DNA of 64,000 nucleotides from Stenotrophomonas sp. NA06056 (GCF_013364355.1 NZ_CP054931.1:1364001-1428000), one strand, 5' to 3'; counted from the first letter of the stretch, positions 36,185 to 45,560 are shown. Notes: a model not told the origin generated them from the sequence alone. Translations and numbers: made by a program.

Positions 36185-36282
36185 GGGGCGGTATGGGCAG
36201 GCAGGACCGTTGGCGCCATGGATGGCGCCATCGAGCCCCCATGGATGGGTTTACGGCGTGTCCTGCCTGCCCATACCGCCCC
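36185..36282 (-). repeat. Branched palindrome copy 2 (intact)
   Basis: A 23-bp perfect outer stem (36185-36207 with 36260-36282), with hairpins TGGCGCCA-TGGA-TGGCGCCA at 36211-36230 and CCCA-TGGA-TGGG at 36238-36249. Same core as copies 1 and 3 but different outer arms. Together with flank 36283-36361 it repeats, inverted, the sequence following proA. It lies directly 3' of pgaD in the same orientation as that gene. Confidence 0.8.
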
Positions 36283-36370
36283 GCCATCCCACGGAATGCC
36301 AGCCGTTGCTGTTGCTTCGGCCGTTGCCGTTGCCTCTGCGGGTGCCGGGCGCCGCCCGGCCGAACCCCCG

Positions 36371-36862
36371 TTACCGCAGCAGCTGTGCCGTCATGCCCAG
36401 CGGCCGCGCATGCTCATCCATGTGCAGGGTGATGGCCTTCGCATTGAACATCTGTTCGGCAAGCTGGTCGCTGGCACCCAGCGAATGGGCGATCTCCGAG
36501 CGGCTGGCATCCTCGCGCGGATGGCGCCGTTCCTTGCCGGCGAAGCGGTAGCGGTTGTACTCGGCCCAGGCGATCAGCAGCAGCGCACAGCCGGCCAGGA
36601 TCACCGGCAGGGCGATGATCACGAACGGGTCGAGATGCTGCTTGCGCTCATACAGCTGCAACCAGGCCAGCTGGCCACCGAGCAGCCAGGACACCAGCGT
36701 GACCAGCGGCGCCCAGAGGTAGAAGTAGAACCCCCAGAACGCCAGGGTCACAAACCCCCAGGCAGTGCGCTGCAGGCGGGGCTGTTGGCGCGGCTTCTGG
36801 ATCAGGCGCGAGTCGAAGCGGTTGGACGGCTTGCTGGCCGCCGTCTGGCGATGTGCGTTCAT
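36371..36862 (-). CDS. pgaD: PgaD/HmsS-like subunit of PNAG synthase
   Basis: A 163-residue inner-membrane protein with two membrane helices (TAWGFVTLAFWGFYFYLWAP region and FVIIALPVILAGCALLLIAW) and the WAEYNRYRFAGKERR motif of PgaD proteins. PgaD partners the glycosyltransferase PgaC, and in E. coli c-di-GMP binding across the pair activates it. ATGA overlap with pgaC. It ends the pgaABCD operon. Confidence 0.93.
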   Translation of the reverse strand: MNAHRQTAASKPSNRFDSRLIQKPRQQPRLQRTAWGFVTLAFWGFYFYLWAPLVTLVSWLLGGQLAWLQLYERKQHLDPFVIIALPVILAGCALLLIAWAEYNRYRFAGKERRHPREDASRSEIAHSLGASDQLAEQMFNAKAITLHMDEHARPLGMTAQLLR

Positions 36863-38106
36863 CGGATACCTCTGTCTGGACTGACCCAGGTGGCGCGCTT
36901 GCCACGCCGCCTGAGCAGCGTCTTCGGCAGTGCCACCAGCGTGGTGAACAGGCTGATCAACCAGTACGCCATCGGGTACCAGATGACCCAGAAATAGTTG
37001 CGGCCGATATGCGTTTCGTAACGCCTGTCGATGATCAGGCTGCTGGCGAACTGCAGCAGGCAGACCAGCGCCAGGATCACGCCATGCCATTGCGGCAGCA
37101 ACGTGTCGATGTACAACTGCGGCGGCAGCGGGATGAACTTGCCCGCTGCCCACAGCAGAATGATCGCGAGCATGGTGTAGGCCCACAGCACGCTGAGGAT
37201 GTATTCCATCAGCACGCCCCACATGCGCCGCTTGCGCCAACTGAACAACGAAGTGCCGTGACGCAGCAGCACTTCCACACCGCCCTGTGCCCAGCGCAGG
37301 CGCTGCCGCCACAGACCCTTCAGGGTTTCCGGCATCAGGATGAAGCACAGCGCATTGGGCTCGTAACGGATGTCCCAATGATCCAGCTGCAGTCGCCAAC
37401 TGATGTCGATGTCCTCGGTGACCATGTCATCGGCCCAGTAGCCGATGCGGTGCAGGGCCGTGCGACGGAATGCGGCGATGACGCCGGACACGGTGAAGAT
37501 GCGGCCGTAGACGCGCTGGGCGCGCTTGATCATGCCGATGATCGAGGAGAACTCCGCCACCTGCAGGCGGCCAAGCAGGGTGGAGCGGTTGCGGATGCGC
37601 GGGTTGCCGGTCACCGCACCCACGCGCGGGCCGCTGGTCAGGTGCCAGACCATCCAGTGCATGGCGAACTCTTCCAGCATGGCATCGCCGTCGATGCACA
37701 CCAGGTATTCCGAGCGCGCGGCCAGGGCGCCCATGCGCAGTGCGTTGGCCTTGCCCAGGTTGCGGTCCAGATGGACCACGCGCAGGCGTGGGTGCAGGGC
37801 CGCAAGTGCATCCAGGCGGGCGCCGGTGTCGTCGCTGCTGCCATCGTTGATGGCGATCACTTCGAAGTCCGGATAGCGTTGGGCCAACGCAGCGCCGAGG
37901 GTGTCGTCCAGGTTCGCCGATTCGTTGTGGCACGGAATCAGCAGGCTGGCGAACGGATACTCCGCCATGGGCGGTGGGTCGTTGCGCGGCCGTGACTTCC
38001 GCTCACGGCGGAAGAAGTAGTACAGGCCACCGGACATCCAGAAGAACGCCATCACCATGGGGTAGAAGAAGGCGAACTGGAACATGGCGTTGAGCCACGG
38101 GTTCAT
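36859..38106 (-). CDS. pgaC: Poly-beta-1,6-N-acetylglucosamine synthase PgaC
   Basis: A 415-residue GT2 glycosyltransferase of the inner membrane polymerising UDP-GlcNAc. N-terminal hydrophobic segment (about residues 5-28), catalytic core with LLIPCHNESANLDDTL, INDGSSDDT, VCIDGDAML, TEDIDISWRL and the processivity motif QRLRWAQGG, then C-terminal membrane helices. Length equals typical PgaC/HmsR. The start MNPWLNAMFQFAFFYP is used. Confidence 0.96.
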   Translation of the reverse strand: MNPWLNAMFQFAFFYPMVMAFFWMSGGLYYFFRRERKSRPRNDPPPMAEYPFASLLIPCHNESANLDDTLGAALAQRYPDFEVIAINDGSSDDTGARLDALAALHPRLRVVHLDRNLGKANALRMGALAARSEYLVCIDGDAMLEEFAMHWMVWHLTSGPRVGAVTGNPRIRNRSTLLGRLQVAEFSSIIGMIKRAQRVYGRIFTVSGVIAAFRRTALHRIGYWADDMVTEDIDISWRLQLDHWDIRYEPNALCFILMPETLKGLWRQRLRWAQGGVEVLLRHGTSLFSWRKRRMWGVLMEYILSVLWAYTMLAIILLWAAGKFIPLPPQLYIDTLLPQWHGVILALVCLLQFASSLIIDRRYETHIGRNYFWVIWYPMAYWLISLFTTLVALPKTLLRRRGKRATWVSPDRGIR

Positions 38107-38113
38107 GTCCACG

Positions 38114-40021
38114 TCACTTCTCCGGATACGGGAAGTTGCGCGCGGACATCGCCGCGCGTGCATCCTGCGTCGACGGCTTGTCGGCAATGAAATCGTCCGG
38201 GTACCACGCAAAATGGCGCACGCCCTGCGCCTGCAGGCGGCGGATCTGCGCGCGCAGCTGTTCGCCGCTGATCGGCGTCTGCGTGCGCCAGTCCACGGTC
38301 TGCAGCTCGAACATCGTGTGTTTCAGCTCTGGATCGTGTTCGCGCACAGCCACCACCAGGCGGTCCATCCAGCGCTGGGGACGGCGGCTGCCCTCCATCC
38401 ACGGCATCGCCATCAGTGCGGTGCGGTCGTAGGCCTGGTTGAACAGGTCCAGGCGCTGGGCGAACCATGCCGCGCTCTGCGGTTCCAGCACCGGCTGCGC
38501 GTACAGGTTGCGCACGGTGCCCAGCTTGGGGCGCCAGCGCTGTGCGCTGTCACGCAGTTCCAGGGTGAAATCGATCAGCGCCTGGGTGCGGCCGCCGTCG
38601 CTGCCTTCCTGTGGCAGCTGGGTCAGTTCGGTATCGCGGACGTAGCCGTCATCGTGGAACAGCAGGCCTTCGAAGTACGAGTTGATCGCCAGGTCTTCGT
38701 AGATGTCCTTGATGATCTGCCGCGCCTGCGGCTTGGTGAAATCCAGGCGGTACATGCCATCGCGTTCCGGGCTCTGGATGCCCAGCGCCGCACGCTGCGC
38801 AGCGTCGGGCAGTTCATAGCCCAGCACCGGCAGCCATGCGTAGACCTTTACCCCGGCCCGGGTTTTCAGCTGCCAGGCGACGCGGTTGAACAGGTCCGCG
38901 CGCACCGGCAGGTGCCGGTTCGGGAAGTACAGCGCATCGGCGGTGTTGTTGCCGTCCGGATCGGCGAACGCCTGCAGGTAGACGTGGGTCGGGCTGATCC
39001 GCTTCACGCGTTCAATCAAGGCATCCAGGTTGCGTGCCTGCTGCGCAGGATCACTGTCGTAGACCGAATCCAGGTCGATCTGCAGCGCACGGGTGCCGTC
39101 CAGGTTGACGTTGCGACGAAGTTCGAAGGCCAGCGAGGTGACGTTCGGATTGCTGGTCACCAGCAGGCGTGCCAAGCCGTGCAGGTCGGCCGTCACCGGC
39201 GTGCTGCGCCCTTCCAGATCGAAGGACACCGGCATGCCCAGCTGCTCGGCGATGTCGTTGCTCAACTGGTTGTAGGCAGCATATGGCCAGACGATCGCTT
39301 TCGGGCGTACCCCCAGTTCCTTCTCGATGCGCTGCACGCTGCGGCCGAGATCGTCGCGCAGGCGCTTCTCGTACTCCTGCGCGCTTTCATAGCGCTGCGC
39401 CTTGGGGTCGTAGATGCGGGTGATCACCGCCGGGGTCTGGTTGCCCTGCGGGTTGGACTGCACGCCATGGTGCAGGTTGTCGGTGTGGCTGGCCAGCTCG
39501 ATCAGGCCGCTGGCCTGCATCTCGCGCAGCTGGTCCCAGGTCAGGAAATCGTCATGGCCGAAGGGACGGTAGCCGTAGTCGATGGTGCGGCCCGGTGCCA
39601 TGTCCACGTAGTCGGTGATCACCGCCACCAGCGCCGGATAGTTGTACGCACGCAGCAGCGGATAGACACGGCTGTACACGCTGCGCAGGCCGTCGTCGAA
39701 GGTCAGCAGCACCGGCCGCGGCGGCAGCTTTGCTTCTCCACGCGAGGCCTTGATCAGCTGCGACAGCGAGACCGGGTGATAGCCATGGGCGGACAGCCAG
39801 TCCAGGTGTGCGGCGAAGTTCTGGGTGCTGACCGCGTAGGCGTCGGCATCGGATTTTTCCAGCACATCATCGCGCACGTCGTGGTAGCTGAGGACCAGCA
39901 GGCCGTTGTCGGCCGCGTCCAGTTCAGCGGCCGCGCGGGCGCGTTGGGCTGCGGCAGGCAGGGCGATGAACAGCAGCGCCAGCAGCAGTACGGTCGTCAG
40001 GTTGCGAAGCATCCGTTCCAT
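38114..40021 (-). CDS. pgaB: PNAG N-deacetylase PgaB
   Basis: A 635-residue periplasmic/outer-membrane enzyme. Signal sequence at residues 1-26; no lipobox cysteine is evident, unlike E. coli PgaB. N-terminal polysaccharide deacetylase domain (LLVLSYHDVRDD, LLTFDDGLRSVYSRVYP, SHTDNLHH region holding the His metal ligands), then a C-terminal glycoside-hydrolase-like domain (from about residue 320: VYLQAFADPDGN, GLLFHDDGYVRD). Deacetylation is needed for export through PgaA. One base separates it from the pgaA stop. Confidence 0.94.
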   Translation of the reverse strand: MERMLRNLTTVLLLALLFIALPAAAQRARAAAELDAADNGLLVLSYHDVRDDVLEKSDADAYAVSTQNFAAHLDWLSAHGYHPVSLSQLIKASRGEAKLPPRPVLLTFDDGLRSVYSRVYPLLRAYNYPALVAVITDYVDMAPGRTIDYGYRPFGHDDFLTWDQLREMQASGLIELASHTDNLHHGVQSNPQGNQTPAVITRIYDPKAQRYESAQEYEKRLRDDLGRSVQRIEKELGVRPKAIVWPYAAYNQLSNDIAEQLGMPVSFDLEGRSTPVTADLHGLARLLVTSNPNVTSLAFELRRNVNLDGTRALQIDLDSVYDSDPAQQARNLDALIERVKRISPTHVYLQAFADPDGNNTADALYFPNRHLPVRADLFNRVAWQLKTRAGVKVYAWLPVLGYELPDAAQRAALGIQSPERDGMYRLDFTKPQARQIIKDIYEDLAINSYFEGLLFHDDGYVRDTELTQLPQEGSDGGRTQALIDFTLELRDSAQRWRPKLGTVRNLYAQPVLEPQSAAWFAQRLDLFNQAYDRTALMAMPWMEGSRRPQRWMDRLVVAVREHDPELKHTMFELQTVDWRTQTPISGEQLRAQIRRLQAQGVRHFAWYPDDFIADKPSTQDARAAMSARNFPYPEK

Positions 40022-40022
40022 C

Positions 40023-42062
40023 TCATTCTCCCCAGCGCAGCGCGGCATCGAAGCCGATATGTCGTTCACGTTGGCCGTCGTAGACCGGCCGCGACCAACT
40101 CACGCCGTACTCGAGGATCCGCCCTTGATCGAACTGCCATTCGTGGCGGTAGGCCACGGTCGGAATGATTGAACTGCCAAAGCCTTCCTGCCAGTAGTTG
40201 CCGACGGACACGGTCAGGCGATGGCGGAAGTGGCGCTCGTAATGGCGCCACAACTGCTGGTCGATGCGCAGGCCCACTTCCACCGAGCGGTCCCGGGAAG
40301 GATTGAAGTAGGGCGCGTCGTCGCGGCTGCCACGACTGGTGTAGACACTGCCCAGGCCATCGATCAACAGGCGGGGGCGGGTCAACAGCCGCTGTTCGAT
40401 GGCACTGTTCAACGTATCGCGGCGATTGCCATCGTCATAACGGAACTGGCTGCCACCGATGCTCCAGTGCGTGCGTTCGTTGCGCGTGTAATCCACGGCT
40501 ACTGCAACGCTGTCGGCGGTGATGCCGGCCACGCGCGCCTGCATCGAGGCTTCCGGATCATTGCGGGCGGCCGTTACGCCGGCGTGCCAGCGGTCGTTGA
40601 ACTGCCAGCCGACGCTGCCACGCAGGCCGGTGTCGCCGATGCTGTCGTTGGGGCGCATCACCGCCGCCTCGGCATCCAGGCGGTCGAAGCGGTAGCGCAC
40701 GCCCGCACCGATCCACAGCGGATCGATATCCTGATCCTGGAACGTGACCGAACGGCGGTCGGCGAAGGCGAACAGGCGCCAGCGGTCGTTGAGAACCGGT
40801 GAGGCGACTTCCATGCCGTAGTGCAGGTCGTCGTTGCCCAGCGGCGAGGTGCCGCCACCGCCGGAACTGCGACCACCCTCGACCTTGGCCAGCAGCTGCC
40901 AGCCGCGATGTGCGCGCCAATCGCGGTCCATGCGCTGCACCGACGGCTGGCTTGGATAGCGGGCCAGCAGGTCGTCATGCAGGGGGCGCGCCAGATCGTC
41001 GCGTTGCAGCTGGACGTAGGATTCGTACATGCCCAACCGCGGCGCGATGTCACGCGGGTCCAGGGTGTAGGCCATCTGGTGGCGTTCCAGTGCGCGCCGT
41101 GGCCAGCCACGCATCTGGTAGACGCTGCCCAGCGAGGTCTGCAGGCTGCCATTGCCCGGGCCGACGTCCACCAGTGCTTCCAGCTCGCGCTGGGCGGTGG
41201 GCAGGTCGCCGCTGTAGGCCCGCACCATTGCCAGGTTCAGGTCGGCTTCGTAGCGCGCCCAGTTCTGGAACGGTGTCTTGCCACCGCCCCAGCGCCATGC
41301 CGGTTCATCCTTCTGCCACGCCTGCAGGTAACCCACCGCTTTCTCGGCCTGCTCGGTTTCCAGATAGGCATAGGCCAGCTCCGAGCGTGACTGGAAGCGC
41401 GAGGGATCGTTCTTCGCGGCGGCCTCCAGCAACGGGATGGCTTCCTCCGGGTTCCGGGTGGACATCAGCGAGTCGCCGACCGCCGGCAGCACGTAATCGG
41501 GCAGGGCATGACCCTCGCGCTGCAGCGCCCGGGCCTCGTCGCGCACCTGGGTGTGGCGGGCCAGGCGGTTGAGCAGGATCAGCCGGTCCATGCGGATCCG
41601 CAGCGGCGCCTGCGCTGGTGTCGTGCCATCGCGCTCGACGTACTGCTCCATTTCCGCCAGCGAGGCTTCGGCCTCGTCCAGCCGGGTGTCTTCGGTTTCG
41701 CCGTAGGCCAGGCTCCAGTTGACCAGCTTGGCCACGTAATTGGCTTCCAGCCGCGCCTTCTGGTCCTGGTCGAACAGGTTGGGCCGGGCCTGGTAGAGCC
41801 GCCAGGCGCGATGGGCATTGCCGATGTCGCCCAAGGTCAGTACCTGCAGCTTGTACAGCAGGTCGTCGCCAGGTTCCCGCAGTTGCGCCCGCTCGATCGC
41901 CGCCAGGGCATCGACCCAGCGCGCCTGGTCACGGTAGTGGCCGATTTCGGCCAGCCGGTCGCCGCGCGTGGTCGCGGTGGGCGGCGAGGCCGCGTGGGCC
42001 CCGTACGCCAGGGAGGCGCAGGCCAGGCCGACGCAAAGCGCCAGCGGACGGTAGACAACCAT
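40023..42062 (-). CDS. pgaA: PNAG outer-membrane export porin PgaA
   Basis: A 679-residue protein: signal peptide (residues 1-24), a TPR-rich periplasmic half (about residues 35-370; helical repeats such as ANYVAKLVNWSLAYGETED and RSELAYAYLETEQAEKAVGY), and a C-terminal beta-barrel half ending in strands with aromatic residues (EWQFDQGRILEYGVSW, HIGFDAALRWGE). It exports partially deacetylated PNAG. First gene of pgaABCD, with a CRP/Clp site 43 bases upstream of the ATG. Confidence 0.94.
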   Translation of the reverse strand: MVVYRPLALCVGLACASLAYGAHAASPPTATTRGDRLAEIGHYRDQARWVDALAAIERAQLREPGDDLLYKLQVLTLGDIGNAHRAWRLYQARPNLFDQDQKARLEANYVAKLVNWSLAYGETEDTRLDEAEASLAEMEQYVERDGTTPAQAPLRIRMDRLILLNRLARHTQVRDEARALQREGHALPDYVLPAVGDSLMSTRNPEEAIPLLEAAAKNDPSRFQSRSELAYAYLETEQAEKAVGYLQAWQKDEPAWRWGGGKTPFQNWARYEADLNLAMVRAYSGDLPTAQRELEALVDVGPGNGSLQTSLGSVYQMRGWPRRALERHQMAYTLDPRDIAPRLGMYESYVQLQRDDLARPLHDDLLARYPSQPSVQRMDRDWRAHRGWQLLAKVEGGRSSGGGGTSPLGNDDLHYGMEVASPVLNDRWRLFAFADRRSVTFQDQDIDPLWIGAGVRYRFDRLDAEAAVMRPNDSIGDTGLRGSVGWQFNDRWHAGVTAARNDPEASMQARVAGITADSVAVAVDYTRNERTHWSIGGSQFRYDDGNRRDTLNSAIEQRLLTRPRLLIDGLGSVYTSRGSRDDAPYFNPSRDRSVEVGLRIDQQLWRHYERHFRHRLTVSVGNYWQEGFGSSIIPTVAYRHEWQFDQGRILEYGVSWSRPVYDGQRERHIGFDAALRWGE

Positions 42063-42078
42063 GTGATCCCCCTAAGCA

Positions 42079-42120
42079 TCCATACCTGAACGATGTGCTG
42101 AAAGTGTGACGCACATCACA
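42079..42120 (-). promoter_or_regulatory. CRP/Clp site and candidate promoter of pgaABCD
   Basis: TGTGA-CGCACA-TCACA at 42105-42120 is a perfect-half-site CRP-family operator. TATGGA (minus strand, 42084-42079) fits a -10 element; its start site near 42072 would put the operator centre about 40 bases upstream, the class II activator position. In Xanthomonas the CRP homologue Clp uses such sites and is inhibited by c-di-GMP. Confidence 0.65.
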
Positions 42121-42434
42121 TGCCAACTATAACCGACGCAGTGCCAATGCGCCTGGTTCCGGTCCGTACCTGATTGACGGAGCATCCTTGGCGGACCGGC
42201 CAGCCTTGTCGCAACTCGTTGTCCCGAATGTGCTTTTCCGCGAATCCCCACGCCCACCAGCGCCAACCTGGCGCCGTTCGCCCGCCTGTGCGGCGCGCCG
42301 CAGGGCGGGTTCTGGACACGAAGCGGGTCAGCTTTGGACACGCTACGTCACCCGCTGCGGTGGCGGTGTGTAGACGGTGGCAGTGGGGGCGGGGTGGTCG
42401 GCTGCGAGACGGGGGCGTCAGGCAGCCGGACCGG
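42121..42434. other. Intergenic region upstream of pgaA without a recognised feature
   Basis: 314 bases between the pga control region and the end of the MFS gene. Open frames are GC-rich artefacts without plausible start signals. No hairpin repeat or tRNA was found; more distal pga control elements could lie here. Confidence 0.5.
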
Positions 42435-43640
42435 TCACCACAGATCTTCCAGCTTGCGCGGCTTGCAGGCCACCCACGAGGCGCACAGCATCAGCACCGC
42501 GCACCCAAACAGGAAGGCGAAGGGCAGCGTCCAGCCCTCGCTGACGGTGTGCAGCCAGCCGACCAGGAACGGGCCCAGGCAGCTGAAGCTGTAACCCACG
42601 CCCTGCATGAAGCCGGACAAGGCCGCTGAGCCCGTGGGGGTGCGCGTGCGCAGATTGATCAGGGTCAGCGCCAGGGGGAAGGTGGACGGCCCGACACCCA
42701 GCAGGCAGGCCCACAGCAACGGCGCCTTCATCGGCGCGAACAGCAGGCCGGCGAAGGCGATGACGAAGGCGGAAAAACCGATCAGCACCAGCGGGAAGGG
42801 ATTCTGCAGGCGTACCGCCAGCGATGGGATCACCAGCGATGGCAGCAGGCCCAGGGCCGAAAACACCGCCACCATCACCCCACCGAAGGCGGGCGTGGCA
42901 CCGGCTTCGACCACGATGCGCGGCAGCCAGGTGAACATCGAATAGGTCATCAGCGAGGTCATGCCGAACATCAGCGTCATGCTCCAGCCCAATGACGTAC
43001 GCCAGACCTTGCCGTGCGGCTGCACGGTGGGATCGTTGCTGTCCAGCACCGGTTTCGGTGCGCGGCGCGCCAGCAACAGCCAGGGCAGGGTGGCGGCCAG
43101 CGCCAACAGCGCCCACATGCCCAACGACACCCGCCAGCCTGCGGCGTTGGCCACCGGCACCGCCAGCAGCGCCGGCATCATCGTGCCCAGCTGCAGCACG
43201 CTGATGTACAGCGTGCTCATGGTGCCGACCTTGTTGGCGAAGTAGCGCTTCACCAACGGCGGCACCACCACATTGCCGATGCCCATGCCCGCCAGTGCGA
43301 TCACCGAGCCCAGCAGCAGGGTGCCGACATTGCCGGCGCTGGAGCGCAGCAGCAGGCCGGCGGCGGCCATCAGCATCGCCAGCAGGGTGGTGCGCTCAAG
43401 GCCGAGGCGTCGTGCCAGCGCCGGGGTGGCGACGCCGAACAGTGCGAACGATGCGGTGGGCAGCATGCCCAGCACGCCGGTCATGGTGGTACCGAAGCCG
43501 AACTGCTGGCCCAGCACGTCCAGCAGCGGGGTGATCGACGTGACCGCGGTACGCAGGTTGACCGCTGCCAGCAGGATTGCGGCGAACGCCAGCAGGCGAC
43601 CTTGCAGCAACGATGGCGAAGGGGAAGTGGGTGATGTCAT
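42435..43640 (-). CDS. MFS transporter, CynX/NimT family
   Basis: A 401-residue transporter with about 12 membrane helices. NLRTAVTSITPLLDVLG is the hallmark first helix of CynX/NimT-type MFS proteins, and SGFMQGVGYSFSCLGPFLVG near the C-terminus is also typical. Members move cyanate, 2-nitroimidazole or unknown anions; no cyanase gene is nearby, so the substrate is open. Monocistronic, with the tRNA genes upstream on the same strand. Confidence 0.87.
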   Translation of the reverse strand: MTSPTSPSPSLLQGRLLAFAAILLAAVNLRTAVTSITPLLDVLGQQFGFGTTMTGVLGMLPTASFALFGVATPALARRLGLERTTLLAMLMAAAGLLLRSSAGNVGTLLLGSVIALAGMGIGNVVVPPLVKRYFANKVGTMSTLYISVLQLGTMMPALLAVPVANAAGWRVSLGMWALLALAATLPWLLLARRAPKPVLDSNDPTVQPHGKVWRTSLGWSMTLMFGMTSLMTYSMFTWLPRIVVEAGATPAFGGVMVAVFSALGLLPSLVIPSLAVRLQNPFPLVLIGFSAFVIAFAGLLFAPMKAPLLWACLLGVGPSTFPLALTLINLRTRTPTGSAALSGFMQGVGYSFSCLGPFLVGWLHTVSEGWTLPFAFLFGCAVLMLCASWVACKPRKLEDLW

Positions 43641-43821
43641 GCGGTGTTCCTTGCAGGTGGCGCACGCCACGCAGGTGACGTGCAGCGCCCGCACCGGGCG
43701 TGGCCGGTGTGGCAGGTGGGGGAGTGGCGGCCATTGTACGTTGACGCCCGCGTCAGGTCCCCGGCGCCGGTGCGGCACGTGGCCGATGGCGGCGGAGTCG
43801 GGTGTCCTGGATTCCAGGCAC

Positions 43822-43851
43822 AAAAAAACCCGGAGGACAGTGATGTCTTCC
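43822..43851 (-). terminator. Terminator of first tRNA-Pro copy
   Basis: 8-bp stem (one G-U pair) around a 4-base loop, then CCGGG and a T7 run on the minus strand, just 3' of the tRNA. Confidence 0.75.
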
Positions 43852-43874
43852 AGGCTTCTTGGTGACCACCGGAG

Positions 43875-43951
<77 letters not shown>

Positions 43952-44043
43952 AAGGGAGCCGCCTATTCTAGCCATTTCCCCCGATGGCGGCAAGGGGGAA
44001 GGCCGTTCTGCTTCGCTGCCGTGACAGCGACTCCTGCGGGAAC

Positions 44044-44072
44044 AAAAAAGCCTGGAAGACTTCACCAGGCTT
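44044..44072 (-). terminator. Terminator of second tRNA-Pro copy
   Basis: Perfect 8-bp stem AAGCCTGG/CCAGGCTT with a 9-base loop and T6 on the minus strand. Confidence 0.82.
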
Positions 44073-44089
44073 CAATGCGACCACCAAAG

Positions 44090-44166
<77 letters not shown>

Positions 44167-44222
44167 AAGGAGCCGCCAAGAATACGGTGTGAAGGCCGTA
44201 TCGGCAACCCTTTTTTACAGTT

Positions 44223-44336
44223 TCAACGCACTTCCTTGTCGGCGCGGGCGCTTTCGCGCGCTTCGAACCACATCCCGTTGAGGATGGCCACGACCGAAGC
44301 GAGGCCAGCGCCGAGAATCCAGGCGAAATACCACAT
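44223..44336 (-). CDS. cydX: Cytochrome bd oxidase small subunit CydX
   Basis: A 37-residue single-pass membrane protein, MWYFAWILGAGLASVVAILN followed by GMWFEARE. The W-Y-F-A-W-I-L-G start and the W-F-E end of the helix are diagnostic of CydX/YbgT, which binds CydA and stabilises the haem b595/d site. It follows cydB by 54 bases on the same strand. Confidence 0.93.
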   Translation of the reverse strand: MWYFAWILGAGLASVVAILNGMWFEARESARADKEVR

Positions 44337-44390
44337 GGTCAATCTCCTATCTGCGAGGGGTGTGCCGACCCTCGGCCGGCACACGGGCAA

Positions 44391-45545
44391 TCAGTACGCG
44401 TTGGGGTTGTCGTCCATGTCTTCGACCGTCGTCTTGCCCTTCAGTACGCGGTACACCCAGGTGGTGTAGGCAAGGATGATCGGCAGGAAGATGGCCGTGG
44501 CCAGCAGCATGACCCACAGCGTGAGATGGCTGGACGAACTGTCCCAGACGGTCAGGCTGGAGGTGGGCTGGCTGGAGGACGGCAGCAGGAAGGGGAAGAT
44601 CGCAAAGCCGACGGTGAGGATGATGCCGGCAATGGACGTGCCCGAAGCGATGAAGGCCAGGCCGCCACGACGCGCACGCAGCAGCACCGCACTGGCAAGC
44701 GCGCCCAGCAGGCCCAGCACCGGGAACACCAGCGTTGCCGGCATGCTGCTGTAGTTGCGCAGCCAGCCGCCCGCGGCGGTACCCAGTTCGGCGGTCTTCA
44801 ACAGCGGATTGGTCGGCCCGTCGGTCACCACCTGCGAAGTGATCTGGTAGCCCGGCAGGCCGAAGGCCACCCAGGCGCCGGCAACGGCGAACAACACGAA
44901 ACTGATGATGGCGGCGATGCTGCCGTAGCGCGCTGCACGTTCTGCCACCGGGCCGTCGGTCTTGAGCACCAGCATGGCCGCACCGTGCGACACCAGCATG
45001 GCGACGCTGATCAGGCCGGCGACGAGTGCGAACGGCGTGAGCAGGCCGAAGAACGAACCGGTGTAGGTCACGCGCAGCGTGTCATCGAAGTGGAACGGCA
45101 CACCCAGCAGCACGTTGCCCACCGCGACGCCGGCAATCAGGCCCGGCAGCAGGCCACCGACGAACAGCACGCGGTCCCAGTTGTCGCGCCAGCGCTTGGA
45201 CGGCAGCTTGCTGCGGTACTTGAAGCCGACCGGGCGCAGGATCAGCCCGAACAGCATCGCAAACACCGCCAGGTAGAAGCCGGAGAAGCTGACCGCATAC
45301 AGCGGCGGCCATGCGGCGAAGATCGCGCCGCCACCCAGCACCAACCAGACCTGGTTGCCTTCCCAGACCGGGCCGACGGTATTGATCACCAGCCGGCGTT
45401 CTTCGTCGGTCTTGGCCACGAACGGCAGCAGCGTGCCGACGCCCAGGTCGAAACCATCCATGACAGCCCAGCCGACCAGCAGGATGCCGAGCAGCAGCCA
45501 CCAGATCACGCGGAGCGTGGTGTAATCAAGTGCAATGAATTCCAT
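44391..45545 (-). CDS. cydB: Cytochrome bd ubiquinol oxidase subunit II
   Basis: A 384-residue membrane protein with about 9 hydrophobic helices. Motifs include WWLLLGILLVGWAVMDGFDL near the N-terminus, GPVWEGNQVWLVLGGGAIFA and a C-terminal WDSSSSHLTLWVMLLA. Length fits E. coli CydB (379). Cotranscribed with cydA (15-base gap) and cydX. Confidence 0.97.
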   Translation of the reverse strand: MEFIALDYTTLRVIWWLLLGILLVGWAVMDGFDLGVGTLLPFVAKTDEERRLVINTVGPVWEGNQVWLVLGGGAIFAAWPPLYAVSFSGFYLAVFAMLFGLILRPVGFKYRSKLPSKRWRDNWDRVLFVGGLLPGLIAGVAVGNVLLGVPFHFDDTLRVTYTGSFFGLLTPFALVAGLISVAMLVSHGAAMLVLKTDGPVAERAARYGSIAAIISFVLFAVAGAWVAFGLPGYQITSQVVTDGPTNPLLKTAELGTAAGGWLRNYSSMPATLVFPVLGLLGALASAVLLRARRGGLAFIASGTSIAGIILTVGFAIFPFLLPSSSQPTSSLTVWDSSSSHLTLWVMLLATAIFLPIILAYTTWVYRVLKGKTTVEDMDDNPNAY

Positions 45546-45560
45546 CTGGATTCTCCTGCC

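Noticed and set aside
36083-36551. Small plus-strand frames around the branched palindrome (EPPWMGLRRVL-type peptides)
   Set aside because: Same peptide pattern appears at the 19.4-kb copy purely because the palindrome is repeated; not protein coding.
38084-40168. Long plus-strand frame opposite pgaB
   Set aside because: Shadow of pgaB, low-complexity His/Gln/Val content, no start signal.
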